Below are positions 10,498 through 20,334 of a DNA stretch of 64,000 nucleotides, in pieces. Source of the stretch: Buchnera aphidicola (Cinara strobi) (GTDB taxonomy: Bacteria > Pseudomonadota > Gammaproteobacteria > Enterobacterales > Enterobacteriaceae); contig NZ_LR025085.1 of assembly GCF_900560745.1 (NCBI RefSeq), positions 62,001-126,000 on the forward strand. Direction: 5' to 3'. Below the pieces are notes generated by a model. The model searched no databases. It saw nothing but the letters and a program-made list of their open reading frames with translations, and was not told the origin of the DNA. How positions within the stretch are numbered: position 1 is the stretch's first letter; every line of letters begins with the position of its first letter. The translations under genes and the position numbers were made by a program.

Positions 10498-11040
10498 ATG
10501 AAAAAAAATAATTTTATTAACGTAAATGCAAAAAGAATATTTCTATATTACATGAAAGGGGTAAAGAAAATAATGCAAGATAAAATTTATCCGGTGAATC
10601 AAACAGAGAATACCAGAAGACAGAAATTGTATAATAAAGGTATATTAGAACAGGAAGCGCATAGTTTTTATTTTAAAGATATTTCAGATGATAATTCGTT
10701 ACTGTTAACTAATAACCCGACCTGTTTTGTTCGTAATCCATGTTATAATTTAGATTTAAAGAAATTAAAAAATGGTGAATATCTTCCTGAGATTATTTTA
10801 GATTTACATGGAATGAATTTATTTCAAGTAAAAACAGAGTTAGGAAAGTTAATTACAATTTGTCATCAAAAAAATTTTTTTTGTGCTAGCATTTTGCACG
10901 GACATGGAAAAAAAATATTAAAAAAACATATTCCATTTTGGCTTTCTAAACATCCTGATATTATTGCTTTTCATCAAGCTCCAAAGACATTTGGTTATGA
11001 TGCTGCAATTTTAGTTTTTATAAAAAACGATCATATTTAA
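10498..11040 (+). CDS. smrB: SmrB-type ribosome rescue endonuclease (Smr domain)
   Basis: About 180 residues from ATG 10498, the length of E. coli SmrB (183). A TTG at 10483 could add five residues, but GGAAG at 10484 is well placed for the ATG. The C-terminal Smr domain is clear: ILDLHGMNLFQVKTEL holds the DLHG motif, SILHGHGKKILKKHIP holds the HGHGK loop, and HQAPKTFGYDAAILVFI closes the domain. In E. coli, SmrB cleaves mRNA at collided ribosomes. Cytosolic role is inferred from the family. The N-terminal third is lysine-rich and weakly conserved. Confidence 0.9.
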   Translation: MKKNNFINVNAKRIFLYYMKGVKKIMQDKIYPVNQTENTRRQKLYNKGILEQEAHSFYFKDISDDNSLLLTNNPTCFVRNPCYNLDLKKLKNGEYLPEIILDLHGMNLFQVKTELGKLITICHQKNFFCASILHGHGKKILKKHIPFWLSKHPDIIAFHQAPKTFGYDAAILVFIKNDHI

Positions 11041-11527
11041 TAATTATATTGATAAATTTTAGGGAATTTTTAAAAACACTATAATATTAGTATTTATACT
11101 TTATAAAAAGGTTTATTATTTTTAGAGTAAAAATAAGAGTTTTTGTGATTTTATTTATAATAAATAGCTTATATATATTATTATTGTATAATAATATTAT
11201 TTTAATAAAAATTTTATTTTTTATATGGAAATATAAAAATTATTATTAATATAAACCTTAATGCTTCATTACAATTAATTTTTTAAAATTTTATTTGTCG
11301 ATATTATAATATCGATTATTTTTATAATAAAACAAGAATATTGTGTTTAGAAATATTTAGATTAATATCTATTAATATAGAACATATAGTTCATAATAGT
11401 GATGTATTTACGAGATTATGTAATTGTAATCTAATTAGATTGGTATTATTATTGTTTTTTAAATATATATTTTTATACAGTTAGTTTTTTTTATTAAGAT
11501 TTTTCTTAGCGAAATAGGATTAAAAAA
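11041..11527. other. Long spacer upstream of the his operon
   Basis: 487 bp, extremely A+T-rich. It holds an 18-bp perfect palindrome at 11298-11315 (TCGATATTATAATATCGA) and a 14-bp one at 11428-11441 (AATCTAATTAGATT). I found no histidine-codon-rich leader peptide or GC-rich terminator, so the classical enterobacterial his attenuator seems absent. An AGGA at 11516 precedes the hisG start. The his promoter must lie here but cannot be singled out. Confidence 0.4.
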
Positions 11528-12427
11528 TTGAATAGAAAACGTGTACGTTTGGCTATACAGAAATCAGGGCGATTAAGTTATGATTCGCAAAATTTATTAA
11601 AAAGCTGTGGGTTAAAAATTAATTTACAAAAATCTAGTCTTATCGCTTTTGCTGAAAATATGCCAATTGATTTAATGTTGGTTCGAGATGATGATATACC
11701 AGGTTTAATTATGGATGGTGTAGTAGAATTGGGAATCATAGGATCGAATGTTTTGGAAGAAAAATGTTTAACGAGACTCTGTTCTAAAACTAGTGTTCCC
11801 TATACTATTTTACAAAACTTAGATTTTGGAATTTGTCGTTTATCTTTATCTGTTCCATTAGATATGGCATATTCTAATATAGAGTGTTTAAAAAATGCTC
11901 GCATTGCAACTTCTTATCCTAATTTATTAAAAAGATATTTTGATAAAAAAGGAATTCCTTTTAAGCCTTTTGTTTTAAATGGTTCTGTAGAAGTGGCATA
12001 TAATTCTGGTTTGGCAGATGCAATATGTGATTTAGTTTCTACAGGAGCGACATTAGAAGCAAATGGATTAAGAGAAGTAGAAACAATTTATAATTCTCGA
12101 GCTTGTTTAATATCGCGTGAAGAACAATATATGTTTCCAGAAAAAAAAAAAATTATTCAGAAACTGTTAAATCGAATTCAAGGCGTTATTAAAGCTCGAG
12201 AATCTAAATATATTATGTTGCATATTGAAAGAAATAAACTAAAAAAGGTAACGGACTTACTGAAAGGTGCAGAACAACCGACTATTTTAGAATTGTCAGG
12301 AAATTCTAGTAAAGTTGCATTACATGTGGTAAGCAGCGAAACTATTTTTTGGGAAACTATGGAGAAATTAAAATTATTAGGCGCTAGTTCTATATTAGTA
12401 TTACCTATAGAAAAGATGATGGAATAA
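11528..12427 (+). CDS. hisG: ATP phosphoribosyltransferase (long form)
   Basis: First enzyme of histidine synthesis, joining ATP and PRPP. It has 299 residues, identical in length to E. coli, so it is the long hexameric form with the C-terminal regulatory domain that binds histidine. Motifs: [10 protein letters not shown] at the N-terminus, [20 protein letters not shown], the PRPP loop [20 protein letters not shown], and the C-terminus [20 protein letters not shown]. The start is TTG at 11528 after AGGATTAAAAAA. First gene of an eight-gene operon. Confidence 0.97.
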   Translation: MNRKRVRLAIQKSGRLSYDSQNLLKSCGLKINLQKSSLIAFAENMPIDLMLVRDDDIPGLIMDGVVELGIIGSNVLEEKCLTRLCSKTSVPYTILQNLDFGICRLSLSVPLDMAYSNIECLKNARIATSYPNLLKRYFDKKGIPFKPFVLNGSVEVAYNSGLADAICDLVSTGATLEANGLREVETIYNSRACLISREEQYMFPEKKKIIQKLLNRIQGVIKARESKYIMLHIERNKLKKVTDLLKGAEQPTILELSGNSSKVALHVVSSETIFWETMEKLKLLGASSILVLPIEKMME

Positions 12428-12434
12428 TATAATT

Positions 12435-13739
12435 ATGTTAAATATTAATAAAAATATTGTTAATTGGCATTTATTGACAAAAAAAGAACAATTAGTTTTA
12501 CTGTCCAGACCTAGTATTAATACTAATGCTAAAATTAAAAAATCTGTTTCAAAAATTATTAATAATATTAAAAAATATGGTGATTCTTCTGTTCTTAATT
12601 ATAGTTTAAAATTTGATCAAATAAGTATAGAGAATTTTTATACTCCACAAGAAAAAATTGATCGTTCTTCTCTTTTGGTTTCCAGGTCTTTTAAAAATTC
12701 AGTTGCAATAGCAAAAAAAAATATTGAAATATTTCATTCAAAACAACTTTATTCAGACTTAGAAATTGAAACATATCCCGGAGTTTTTTGTCAGTTAATT
12801 AAAAGACCTATTGATTCAGTAGGATTGTATGTCCCAAAAGGATCTTTTCCTTTAATTTCAACAGCTTTAATGTTATCGATTCCAGCGAAGTTAGCTGGAT
12901 GTCCAAATATTACACTTTGTTCCCCTCCTCCTATTAGTAACGAGATATTATATATTGCAAAAATATCTCAAATTCATAGAGTTCTTGAGTTGGGGGGAGC
13001 ACATGCTATTGCAGCTTTAGCTATTGGAACAAAGACAATACATAAAGTAGATAAAATTTTTGGACCAGGAAATATTTTTGTTACAGAAGCTAAACGTCAA
13101 GTTAGTCAATGTATTCCATGTATTTCTATTGATATGCCCGCAGGTCCTTCAGAAATGTTAATTATTGCTGATCAGAATGCTAATCCAGTATTTGTTGCTT
13201 CTGATTTATTATCTCAATGTGAACACGATAATAATTCACAAGTAATATTAATAAGTTCAAGTCAAGATCTTTTATCTGCAGTTCTCTATGAAATTAAAAA
13301 TCAATTCTCCTCTTTATCCAAAAAAAATATTATTCTACATTCATGGAATAATAGTAGAGTTATCTATGCCAAATCGTTGCAAGAATGTTTTAAAATATCA
13401 AATTTTTATTCTCCAGAACATTTAATTTTGCATATTCGAAATTCAAGGAAATTTTTACCCAATATAAAAAATGCAGGATCGGTTTTTTTAGGAAAATGGA
13501 CGCCAGGTGCTGCTGGTGATTATATTACTGGAGTTAATCATGTTTTACCAACATATGGATATTCTAACACTTATTCTACACTTTGTGTATCTGATTTTCA
13601 GAAATTCATTACAGTACAAAAAATGAAAAAAAAATCTTTGATCAATTTATCAAAATATATTTCAGAATTATCATTAACAGAAGGAATGGATGCTCACAAT
13701 AAATCTATACTAATTCGGACTGATTTTTTAAAAAAATAA
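12435..13739 (+). CDS. hisD: Histidinol dehydrogenase
   Basis: Zinc enzyme catalysing the last two oxidations, L-histidinol to histidine, with NAD. It has 434 residues as in E. coli. Conserved segments include VGLYVPKGSFPLIST, KIFGPGNIFVTEAKRQV, IDMPAGPSEMLIIAD, the zinc ligands in LSQCEHDNNSQ and the catalytic Glu-His in YSPEHLILH. It begins seven bases after hisG stops. Confidence 0.97.
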   Translation: MLNINKNIVNWHLLTKKEQLVLLSRPSINTNAKIKKSVSKIINNIKKYGDSSVLNYSLKFDQISIENFYTPQEKIDRSSLLVSRSFKNSVAIAKKNIEIFHSKQLYSDLEIETYPGVFCQLIKRPIDSVGLYVPKGSFPLISTALMLSIPAKLAGCPNITLCSPPPISNEILYIAKISQIHRVLELGGAHAIAALAIGTKTIHKVDKIFGPGNIFVTEAKRQVSQCIPCISIDMPAGPSEMLIIADQNANPVFVASDLLSQCEHDNNSQVILISSSQDLLSAVLYEIKNQFSSLSKKNIILHSWNNSRVIYAKSLQECFKISNFYSPEHLILHIRNSRKFLPNIKNAGSVFLGKWTPGAAGDYITGVNHVLPTYGYSNTYSTLCVSDFQKFITVQKMKKKSLINLSKYISELSLTEGMDAHNKSILIRTDFLKK

Positions 13740-13764
13740 ATTTTACATAATGAGTTAACGTAAT

Positions 13765-14856
13765 ATGAAAAAATTAATTCCTAAGTATATATATAATTTA
13801 CAACCCTATCAGTCAGCGGGGCGGATTGGCTTAAAGGGGGGCATACAGTTAAATGCTAATGAGTCACCGTGGAATAATACAATTCAATGTAAACATAATC
13901 ATTTAAATCGATATCCAGAATTTCAACCATATAAGTTATTACAGTTATATTCTCAATATTCAGGTGTCTCAATAAATCAAATTTTGATTACAAGAGGAGC
14001 TGATGAAGGAATTGAGCTTTTAGTAAAGGCATTTTGTAATCCTATTCATGATAAAGTTATGTTTTTTCAACCTACATATGATATGTATTCTGTAGTTTCT
14101 AATATCTTTAATATAAGAGTTGTTAATATTCCGCTTTTTTCAAATTTTCAATTAAATTTACCCGAGATTCAAAAAAATATTAATGATGTTAAATTAATTT
14201 TTTTTTGTAATCCCAATAACCCAACTGGAAACTTAATTTCAAAAAAAGATATTATTAAGATTTTTTCTATTATTACAAAAAACACACTAATTGTTATTGA
14301 TGAAGCATATATTGAATATTCTATTAAAAATAGCTTTTTAATTGCATTAAAGAAATCTAATAATTTAGTTATTTTAAGAACATTATCTAAAGCTTTTGGA
14401 CTAGCATCATTAAGATGCGGTTTTGTAATTTCAAATATTAATATTATTAATATATTAAAAAAAGTGATAGCACCATATCCAATTGCTACTCCTGTATCAG
14501 AAATTGCTATAAACGCATTAAGTTTTAAAAATATTGAAAGAGTAAAAAATAATATAATAAAAATCAAAAAAAATAAAAAATTTTTAATTAAAAATTTATC
14601 ATTTTATTCGTTTATACAATTTATTTTTAAGAGTCAAACTAATTTTTTGTTAATTAAGTTTTTTCAATCACGAAAAGTTTTTGAACATATTATATCACAC
14701 GGGATTATTATTCGTGATCAATCACATAAGTCAGGTTTAAAAGATTGTTTAAGAATATCTGTTGGAACTATGAAAGAATGTAGAGAATTACTTACTGTTT
14801 TATCTCTTTTTAAAGGAAAAAAAATATACAATGAAAAAAAAATTTTTATTCATTGA
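13765..14856 (+). CDS. hisC: Histidinol-phosphate aminotransferase
   Basis: PLP-dependent class I aminotransferase that converts imidazole acetol phosphate to histidinol phosphate. It has 363 residues (E. coli 356). LNANESPW marks the N-terminus, FFCNPNNPTGN the PLP/substrate asparagine, VIDEAYIEYS the PLP aspartate and RTLSKAFGLASLRCGF the Schiff-base lysine. The last 26 bases overlap the hisB start, suggesting translational coupling. The C-terminus is slightly longer and more lysine-rich than usual. Confidence 0.96.
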   Translation: MKKLIPKYIYNLQPYQSAGRIGLKGGIQLNANESPWNNTIQCKHNHLNRYPEFQPYKLLQLYSQYSGVSINQILITRGADEGIELLVKAFCNPIHDKVMFFQPTYDMYSVVSNIFNIRVVNIPLFSNFQLNLPEIQKNINDVKLIFFCNPNNPTGNLISKKDIIKIFSIITKNTLIVIDEAYIEYSIKNSFLIALKKSNNLVILRTLSKAFGLASLRCGFVISNINIINILKKVIAPYPIATPVSEIAINALSFKNIERVKNNIIKIKKNKKFLIKNLSFYSFIQFIFKSQTNFLLIKFFQSRKVFEHIISHGIIIRDQSHKSGLKDCLRISVGTMKECRELLTVLSLFKGKKIYNEKKIFIH

Positions 14857-15901
14857 TCGTGATGGAACTTTAATTCGAGAACCAAAAGAAACATTTCAAA
14901 TAGATTGTATTGACAAATTTTTTTTAGAAAAAGATGTAATTGTTTCTTTATTAGAATTAATAAATTTAGGTTATCAATTGGTTATGATCACTAACCAGGA
15001 TGGGCTTGGTAGTAATTCCTTTCCTTTAAGTAAATTTAGAAAAATACAAAAATTATTGTTAAGTATTTTTTCTTCACAAAATATTTTTTTTAAAAGTATT
15101 TTAATTTGCCCACATTTTGAATATGATAACTGCAATTGTCGAAAACCTAAAACTGAATTAGTGAAACATTGGATAAATAATATTAATATTGATAAAAAGA
15201 ATAGTTATGTGATTGGAGATAGAAATACAGATATTCAGTTAGCTCGAAATATGGGTATTAACAGTTTTTTGTATAATTCTAAATCTTTTTCATGGAAAAA
15301 TATTGTTTCTCAATTAAAATATCCTAACCGATCATCAGAAGTATTTAGGAGTACAAAGGAAACAAGAATATTTATTAAGGTTAGCTTAGATAATCCAATA
15401 AAGAGTTATATCAATACTGGTATTAATTTTTTTGATCATATGTTAGATCAAATTAGAATACATAGTGGTATTTTTATGTATATTGATGTTAAAGGGGATT
15501 TATTAATTGATGACCATCATACTGTTGAGGACATTGGGATTACTTTAGGTGAGGCATTAAAAAATGCTCTTGTAAATAAATTAGGTATCTCTAGATATGG
15601 GTTTACTTTACCTATGGACGAAAGTATTTGTTCATGTATTATTGATATTTCTGGTCGTTCTTTTTTAGAATTTTATGCTGTTTTTAAAAATAAATATGTA
15701 GGTGATTTAAGTGTTTGTATGATCGAGCATTTTTTTTATTCACTGAGCCAGTCTATGAAGATTACATTACATCTTCATGTTTATGGTAAGAATGATCATC
15801 ACTGTGCAGAAAGTATGTTCAAAGCATTTGGTTGTGCTTTAAGACAGGCTATTTTTTTAAAAGGGAATCATTTTTTACCTACTTCAAAAGGTTTATTATA
15901 A
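14831..15901 (+). CDS. hisB: Bifunctional histidinol-phosphatase / imidazoleglycerol-phosphate dehydratase
   Basis: Two-domain enzyme of 356 residues (E. coli 355). The N-terminal HAD phosphatase has FIDRDGTLIREP with the nucleophilic aspartate, VMITNQDGLG and the zinc loop CPHFEYDNCNCRKPK. The C-terminal dehydratase has NTGINFFDHMLDQI, DDHHTVEDIGITLGEAL and GKNDHHCAESMFKAFG, the manganese-binding histidine motifs. It overlaps hisC by 26 bases and its TAA shares one base with the hisH ATG. An A9 run follows its start codon. Confidence 0.97.
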   Translation: MKKKFLFIDRDGTLIREPKETFQIDCIDKFFLEKDVIVSLLELINLGYQLVMITNQDGLGSNSFPLSKFRKIQKLLLSIFSSQNIFFKSILICPHFEYDNCNCRKPKTELVKHWINNINIDKKNSYVIGDRNTDIQLARNMGINSFLYNSKSFSWKNIVSQLKYPNRSSEVFRSTKETRIFIKVSLDNPIKSYINTGINFFDHMLDQIRIHSGIFMYIDVKGDLLIDDHHTVEDIGITLGEALKNALVNKLGISRYGFTLPMDESICSCIIDISGRSFLEFYAVFKNKYVGDLSVCMIEHFFYSLSQSMKITLHLHVYGKNDHHCAESMFKAFGCALRQAIFLKGNHFLPTSKGLL

Positions 15902-16491
15902 TGTCTATTGTAATTGTTAATACAGGTTGTTCTAACTTATATTCTATTAAAAATTCTGTGCAAAGATTAGGTTATAGAGCAAGTATTACTGATCAATTAT
16001 GTGATATTAAGCAAGCGGAAAAAATTTTTTTACCTGGAATTGGAACGGCTTCTTCAGTTTTATTTTTTTTAAATAAAAAAAATTTATTATCTTTTATAAA
16101 AAATACTAATCAACCTATACTAGGAATTTGTTTGGGAATGCAGATATTAGGATCGTATAGTTATGAAGGGAATCAATTTAATTTATTAAATAAAATACCC
16201 TGTTCTATAAAAAAATTGCCGAATATTAATTGTTCTGTACCTCATATTGGTTGGAATTCTGTAAGATATAATAATTATCATTTTTTATTTAAAAATATTG
16301 ATAATGATATTCAGTTTTATTTTTTACATAGTTATTATATGCCAGATAACGATTATGCAATTTCTTTTACTACACATGGTATTAATTTCTGTTCAGCAGT
16401 AGCTGTGAATAACTTTTTTGGAGTACAGTTTCATCCAGAAAAATCAGGACGTCCTGGAGAACAATTAATTAAAAATTTTTTAGAGATATAA
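15901..16491 (+). CDS. hisH: Imidazole glycerol phosphate synthase, glutaminase subunit
   Basis: Class I glutamine amidotransferase that supplies ammonia to HisF. It has 196 residues from ATG 15901, exactly the E. coli length; an open frame extending upstream inside hisB adds no family sequence. IVNTGCSNLYSIKNS is the N-terminus, the nucleophilic cysteine is in LGICLGMQILG, and the His-Glu pair is in GVQFHPEKSG. Start and hisB stop overlap as TAATG. Confidence 0.96.
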   Translation: MSIVIVNTGCSNLYSIKNSVQRLGYRASITDQLCDIKQAEKIFLPGIGTASSVLFFLNKKNLLSFIKNTNQPILGICLGMQILGSYSYEGNQFNLLNKIPCSIKKLPNINCSVPHIGWNSVRYNNYHFLFKNIDNDIQFYFLHSYYMPDNDYAISFTTHGINFCSAVAVNNFFGVQFHPEKSGRPGEQLIKNFLEI

Positions 16492-16495
16492 ACAA

Positions 16496-17239
16496 ATGAT
16501 TATTCCTTCATTAGATTTTATTAAAGGTAAAATTGTACGGTTATATAAAGGAAATTATAATAAAAAAACTTTTTATAAAGTTGATATCTATCAAAAAATA
16601 GATGAATATATACAGCAAGGAGCTAACAATATACATTTAGTTGATTTGGATGGATCTAGTTGCCCTCAAAATCGTCAGAAAGAAATTTTAACAATTATTT
16701 CTTTTTTTCGTGATCGTGTTAATTTTCAAGTAGGTGGAGGTATTCGCTCAAAAAGTGATATAGAAGACTTGTTTCGAGCAGGTACTAAAAAAATTGTTAT
16801 TGGAACATTAGCAATTCTAAATCCTGATAAGTTTAAGTATTGGTTAAAAAAATATGGTTGTGAAAATTTTGTATTAGCAGTCGATGTACATATTAATAAT
16901 CAAAAAGAATATAAAATAGCAATTAATGGTTGGAAAAAAATTACTACTATTACATTAGATTCGATAATAAATGAATTTCTTCCGTATGGATTAAAGTATA
17001 TATTATGTACAGATATTTCTAGGGATGGTACTTTTTCAGGACCAAATATATATTTATACAAATATTTAAAAAAATATTTTCCTCACATTATATTACAAGC
17101 TTCTGGTGGAATTAGTTCGTTGCTAGATTTAGATAAATTAAAAAAAAATAATATAGAACATGTTATAATAGGTCGCGCTCTTTTAGAAAGTAAATTTACT
17201 GTTTTGGAGGCTATACAATGTTGGCAAAACGTATTATAG
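16496..17239 (+). CDS. hisA: ProFAR isomerase (HisA)
   Basis: TIM-barrel isomerase that opens the ribose of ProFAR to PRFAR. It has 247 residues (E. coli 245). The N-terminal catalytic aspartate is in [11 protein letters not shown], the phosphate loops are in [16 protein letters not shown] and [16 protein letters not shown], and the second catalytic aspartate is in [14 protein letters not shown]. It starts four bases after hisH ends and overlaps hisF by 22 bases. Confidence 0.97.
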   Translation: MIIPSLDFIKGKIVRLYKGNYNKKTFYKVDIYQKIDEYIQQGANNIHLVDLDGSSCPQNRQKEILTIISFFRDRVNFQVGGGIRSKSDIEDLFRAGTKKIVIGTLAILNPDKFKYWLKKYGCENFVLAVDVHINNQKEYKIAINGWKKITTITLDSIINEFLPYGLKYILCTDISRDGTFSGPNIYLYKYLKKYFPHIILQASGGISSLLDLDKLKKNNIEHVIIGRALLESKFTVLEAIQCWQNVL

Positions 17240-17994
17240 CTTGTTTAGACGTTCAAAATGGAGTAGTGGTTAAAGGTATTCAATTTCGTGATCATAAAAT
17301 TGTAGGCGAAATTCTTGAACTAGCTCAATATTATTCTGATAATGGTATTGATGAATTAGTTTTTTATGATATTTCAGCTTCACCTGAAAAAAAAATTTTA
17401 GATATTAAGTGGATTACTAGTATTTCAGAAATAATTAACATACCTTTTTCTGTATCTGGAGGTATTAGATCTGTTGAAGATGCTAGATTAATTTTATCAT
17501 TAGGAGCAGATAAAATATCTATTAATTCCCCGGCACTCAATGATCCAACATTAATTAGTAAATTAGCTAATCGTTTTGGAACTCAATGTGTAATTGTGGG
17601 GATAGATTCATGGTATGATGAAATTAATAAAAATTATCAAGTTTTTAAGTATACAGGTAATCAATATAAATGTAGTTCTTCATCTTGGAAAACTATGGAC
17701 TGGGTTAAAGAAGTGCAAAAGTTAGGTGCTGGAGAAATTGTTTTAAACACTATGAATACTGATGGAAAAAAGACAGGTTATGATATTAACCAGTTAAAAG
17801 AAATACGAAAAATTTGTTCAGTCCCGCTGATTGCTTCTGGAGGAGCTGGTAGTGTAAATGATTTTTTTGATGTATTTAGATTGACCGATGTTGATGGTGC
17901 TTTAGCTGCTTCTGTTTTTCATAAAAAATTAATTTCTATCTCTAGTTTGAAGAATTTTTTAGCCCAAAAAGGAGTAATAGTTAGAAAATGTTGA
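17218..17994 (+). CDS. hisF: Imidazole glycerol phosphate synthase, cyclase subunit
   Basis: TIM-barrel cyclase paired with HisH; it makes imidazole glycerol phosphate and AICAR. It has 258 residues as in E. coli. Catalytic aspartates are in [10 protein letters not shown] (near 11) and VGIDSWYD (near 130). Phosphate-binding loops [11 protein letters not shown] and [12 protein letters not shown] are intact. It overlaps hisA by 22 and hisI by 7 bases. Confidence 0.97.
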   Translation: MLAKRIIACLDVQNGVVVKGIQFRDHKIVGEILELAQYYSDNGIDELVFYDISASPEKKILDIKWITSISEIINIPFSVSGGIRSVEDARLILSLGADKISINSPALNDPTLISKLANRFGTQCVIVGIDSWYDEINKNYQVFKYTGNQYKCSSSSWKTMDWVKEVQKLGAGEIVLNTMNTDGKKTGYDINQLKEIRKICSVPLIASGGAGSVNDFFDVFRLTDVDGALAASVFHKKLISISSLKNFLAQKGVIVRKC

Positions 17995-18602
17995 TATCAA
18001 AAAATATAAATCATCTTAATTGGAATAAAATGAATAATATGATTCCAGCTATTGCGCAACATTATATTTCTGGCGAAATATTAATGTTTGGATATATGAA
18101 TCAGAATGCTTGCGCACAAACCATCAATAATAAATTATTTACGTTATATTCTCGAAAGAAAAACAGATTATGGATTAAAGGGGAAAAATCGAAAAATTTT
18201 TTACATGTTAAGCACATTACAACTGATTGTGACAATGACGTTATTCTAGTAAAAGTGAAACCGGATGGAAAAACTTGTCATTTAAATAAATTTAGTTGTT
18301 TTGATTCCTCTGAACTAGCTCATTCTTTTTTATATAAATTAGAAAAGATAATTAAAATTAGAAAAAATAATTATTTAAATAAATCTTATATTAAAAATTT
18401 ATTTACTCTTGGAAGAAACCGTATTGCTCAAAAGGTTGGTGAAGAATCAATAGAGTCAATAATTGCTTTTCTAGAAAATAATCGCGTTAATGTAATCAAT
18501 GAAGTATCTGATTTATTATTTCATGTATTAATTTTATTGCAAGATATGAATATAGATTTTAAATCAATTATTTTAAATTTAAAAAATCGTTCTCATGATT
18601 AA
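17988..18602 (+). CDS. hisI: Bifunctional phosphoribosyl-AMP cyclohydrolase / phosphoribosyl-ATP pyrophosphatase
   Basis: Two-domain enzyme of 204 residues (E. coli 203) for steps two and three of the pathway. The N-terminal cyclohydrolase has [21 protein letters not shown] and the metal cysteines in [13 protein letters not shown] and GKTCHLN. The C-terminal pyrophosphohydrolase has [15 protein letters not shown] and [14 protein letters not shown], the MazG-like metal sites. Last gene of the his operon. Confidence 0.96.
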   Translation: MLISKNINHLNWNKMNNMIPAIAQHYISGEILMFGYMNQNACAQTINNKLFTLYSRKKNRLWIKGEKSKNFLHVKHITTDCDNDVILVKVKPDGKTCHLNKFSCFDSSELAHSFLYKLEKIIKIRKNNYLNKSYIKNLFTLGRNRIAQKVGEESIESIIAFLENNRVNVINEVSDLLFHVLILLQDMNIDFKSIILNLKNRSHD

Positions 18603-18666
18603 TTTTTTAATTTTATCTTTTTATTAAATTATTATGTCAATAAAAATAATTTTTAGTGAGGAACAT

Positions 18667-20079
18667 ATGGCTAAAAGTAGTGTTGGTATTATCGGAATGG
18701 GTGTGATGGGAAAAAATTTAGCTCTTAATATAGCAAATCATGGATATTTTGTTTCTGTATTTAACCGATCTGATAGTGAGACAATGAAACAATTATTTCA
18801 AAAATCGATAGATCGTTTATTTCCATATCTTTCTATAAAAGAATTTATTTATTCTTTGAAAAAACCGCGGTGTGTTTTATTAATGATACAATCTGGTACT
18901 CCAATTGATATCATGATAGAAACGATATTACCATTCTTACAGGAAGGTGATATTATTGTAGATGGGGGAAATTCTTTTTATAAAGATACTATTAAAAGAT
19001 TTAATTTTTTAAAAAAAAAACAAATTCAATTTTTAGGAGTAGGGATATCAGGAGGAGAAGAAGGAGCTTTAACAGGACCGGCTATTATGCCTGGAGGAGA
19101 TAAAAAGGCATATCAGATAATTTCTCCAATTTTAAAAACTATTTCAGCTAAGTATAATCAAGAGGCATGTGTAAAATATATTGGACCAAATGGTTCAGGG
19201 CATTATGTTAAGATGGTTCATAATGGTATTGAGTATAGTGATATGCAGTTGATTTCAGAAGCGTATTTTTTGTTAAAACATATAGCTGGTATGGGAAACA
19301 TTGAATTATCTAATACTTTTGATAAGTGGAATCAAGGGGAATTATCTAGTTATCTTATTGAGATTACTGGAAATATTTTACGTAAAAAAGATATTGAGAA
19401 TAATTTTATTATTGATTATATTTTAGATTCAGCTTCTAGTAAAGGAACTGGTCTATGGACAGCTAAAAGCGCATTAGATTTAAATGTTCCATGCTCGGTG
19501 ATTACAGAATCAGTTTTTTTAAGATATCTTTCTTCTTTAAAAGCAAACCGGATGATTGCATCTACAATTTTATCAGGGCCTTTAGTAAATAAAATTAAAA
19601 ATTTTAATAAAATAGTATTTGTTGAAGATATTCGAAAAGCTTTATATTTAGGAAAAATTATTTCTTATGCTCAAGGTTTCTCTTTAATGAAGCGGGCTTC
19701 TGAATATTACGATTGGAATTTAAATTTTTCGAATATTTCTAAAATTTTTCGTGCTGGATGTATTATTCGAGCAGATTTTTTAAATGAAATTGTTCAAGCT
19801 TATTCGAGTAACAATAATATAATTGATTTATTATTTGCGCCTCAATTTAAAGATATTATTAATGTTTATCAAATTTCTCTACGAAATATTGTAATTACAG
19901 CTATTGGTTGTGGAATTGCTGTTCCATTGTTTTCTAGTGTTTTATCATATTACGATTCTTATCGAACTATTGATTCTCCAGCAAATTTAATACAAGCCCA
20001 ACGAGATTATTTTGGAGCTCATACTTACGAAAGAATTGATAAAATTGGTTCTTTTCATACAAACTGGATAGATTATTAG
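18667..20079 (+). CDS. gnd: 6-phosphogluconate dehydrogenase (decarboxylating)
   Basis: Oxidises 6-phosphogluconate to ribulose-5-phosphate and CO2 with NADP, feeding ribose phosphate toward the his genes upstream. It has 470 residues from ATG 18667 (E. coli 468), preceded by GTGAGGAACAT; the in-frame start at 18634 would add 11 unmatched residues. Visible motifs are the Rossmann GIIGMGVMGKNLALNIA, DGGNSFYKDT, VGISGGEEGA and the catalytic lysine in GHYVKMVHNGIEY. The C-terminal swap helix (QAQRDYFGAHTYERID) is present. Confidence 0.96.
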   Translation: MAKSSVGIIGMGVMGKNLALNIANHGYFVSVFNRSDSETMKQLFQKSIDRLFPYLSIKEFIYSLKKPRCVLLMIQSGTPIDIMIETILPFLQEGDIIVDGGNSFYKDTIKRFNFLKKKQIQFLGVGISGGEEGALTGPAIMPGGDKKAYQIISPILKTISAKYNQEACVKYIGPNGSGHYVKMVHNGIEYSDMQLISEAYFLLKHIAGMGNIELSNTFDKWNQGELSSYLIEITGNILRKKDIENNFIIDYILDSASSKGTGLWTAKSALDLNVPCSVITESVFLRYLSSLKANRMIASTILSGPLVNKIKNFNKIVFVEDIRKALYLGKIISYAQGFSLMKRASEYYDWNLNFSNISKIFRAGCIIRADFLNEIVQAYSSNNNIIDLLFAPQFKDIINVYQISLRNIVITAIGCGIAVPLFSSVLSYYDSYRTIDSPANLIQAQRDYFGAHTYERIDKIGSFHTNWIDY

Positions 20080-20334
20080 AATAAAATTTTTATATATCAT
20101 ATATAGAGTGGTCGATATAAATTTATAGATATTTTGAATATTTTGATTTTTGTGTATATAGTTATATACATATGTTATATTAGTTGATAGGTACTTTTTA
20201 AAAAATAGCTTATTTTTAACTTGATAGAATATTTATTTCTTAATAAATTTTTATTAATTTAGATAAATAGTAAGCTACTTTTTGATAAATGAAATTCTTT
20301 TTAACAAATATTTTTATTTAAAAGCGGTCATTTT

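Noticed and set aside
14169-14567. 132-residue minus-strand open frame inside hisC
   Set aside because: It is the antisense shadow of a lysine-rich conserved gene; hydrophobic composition follows from reverse-complemented AAA/ATT codons.
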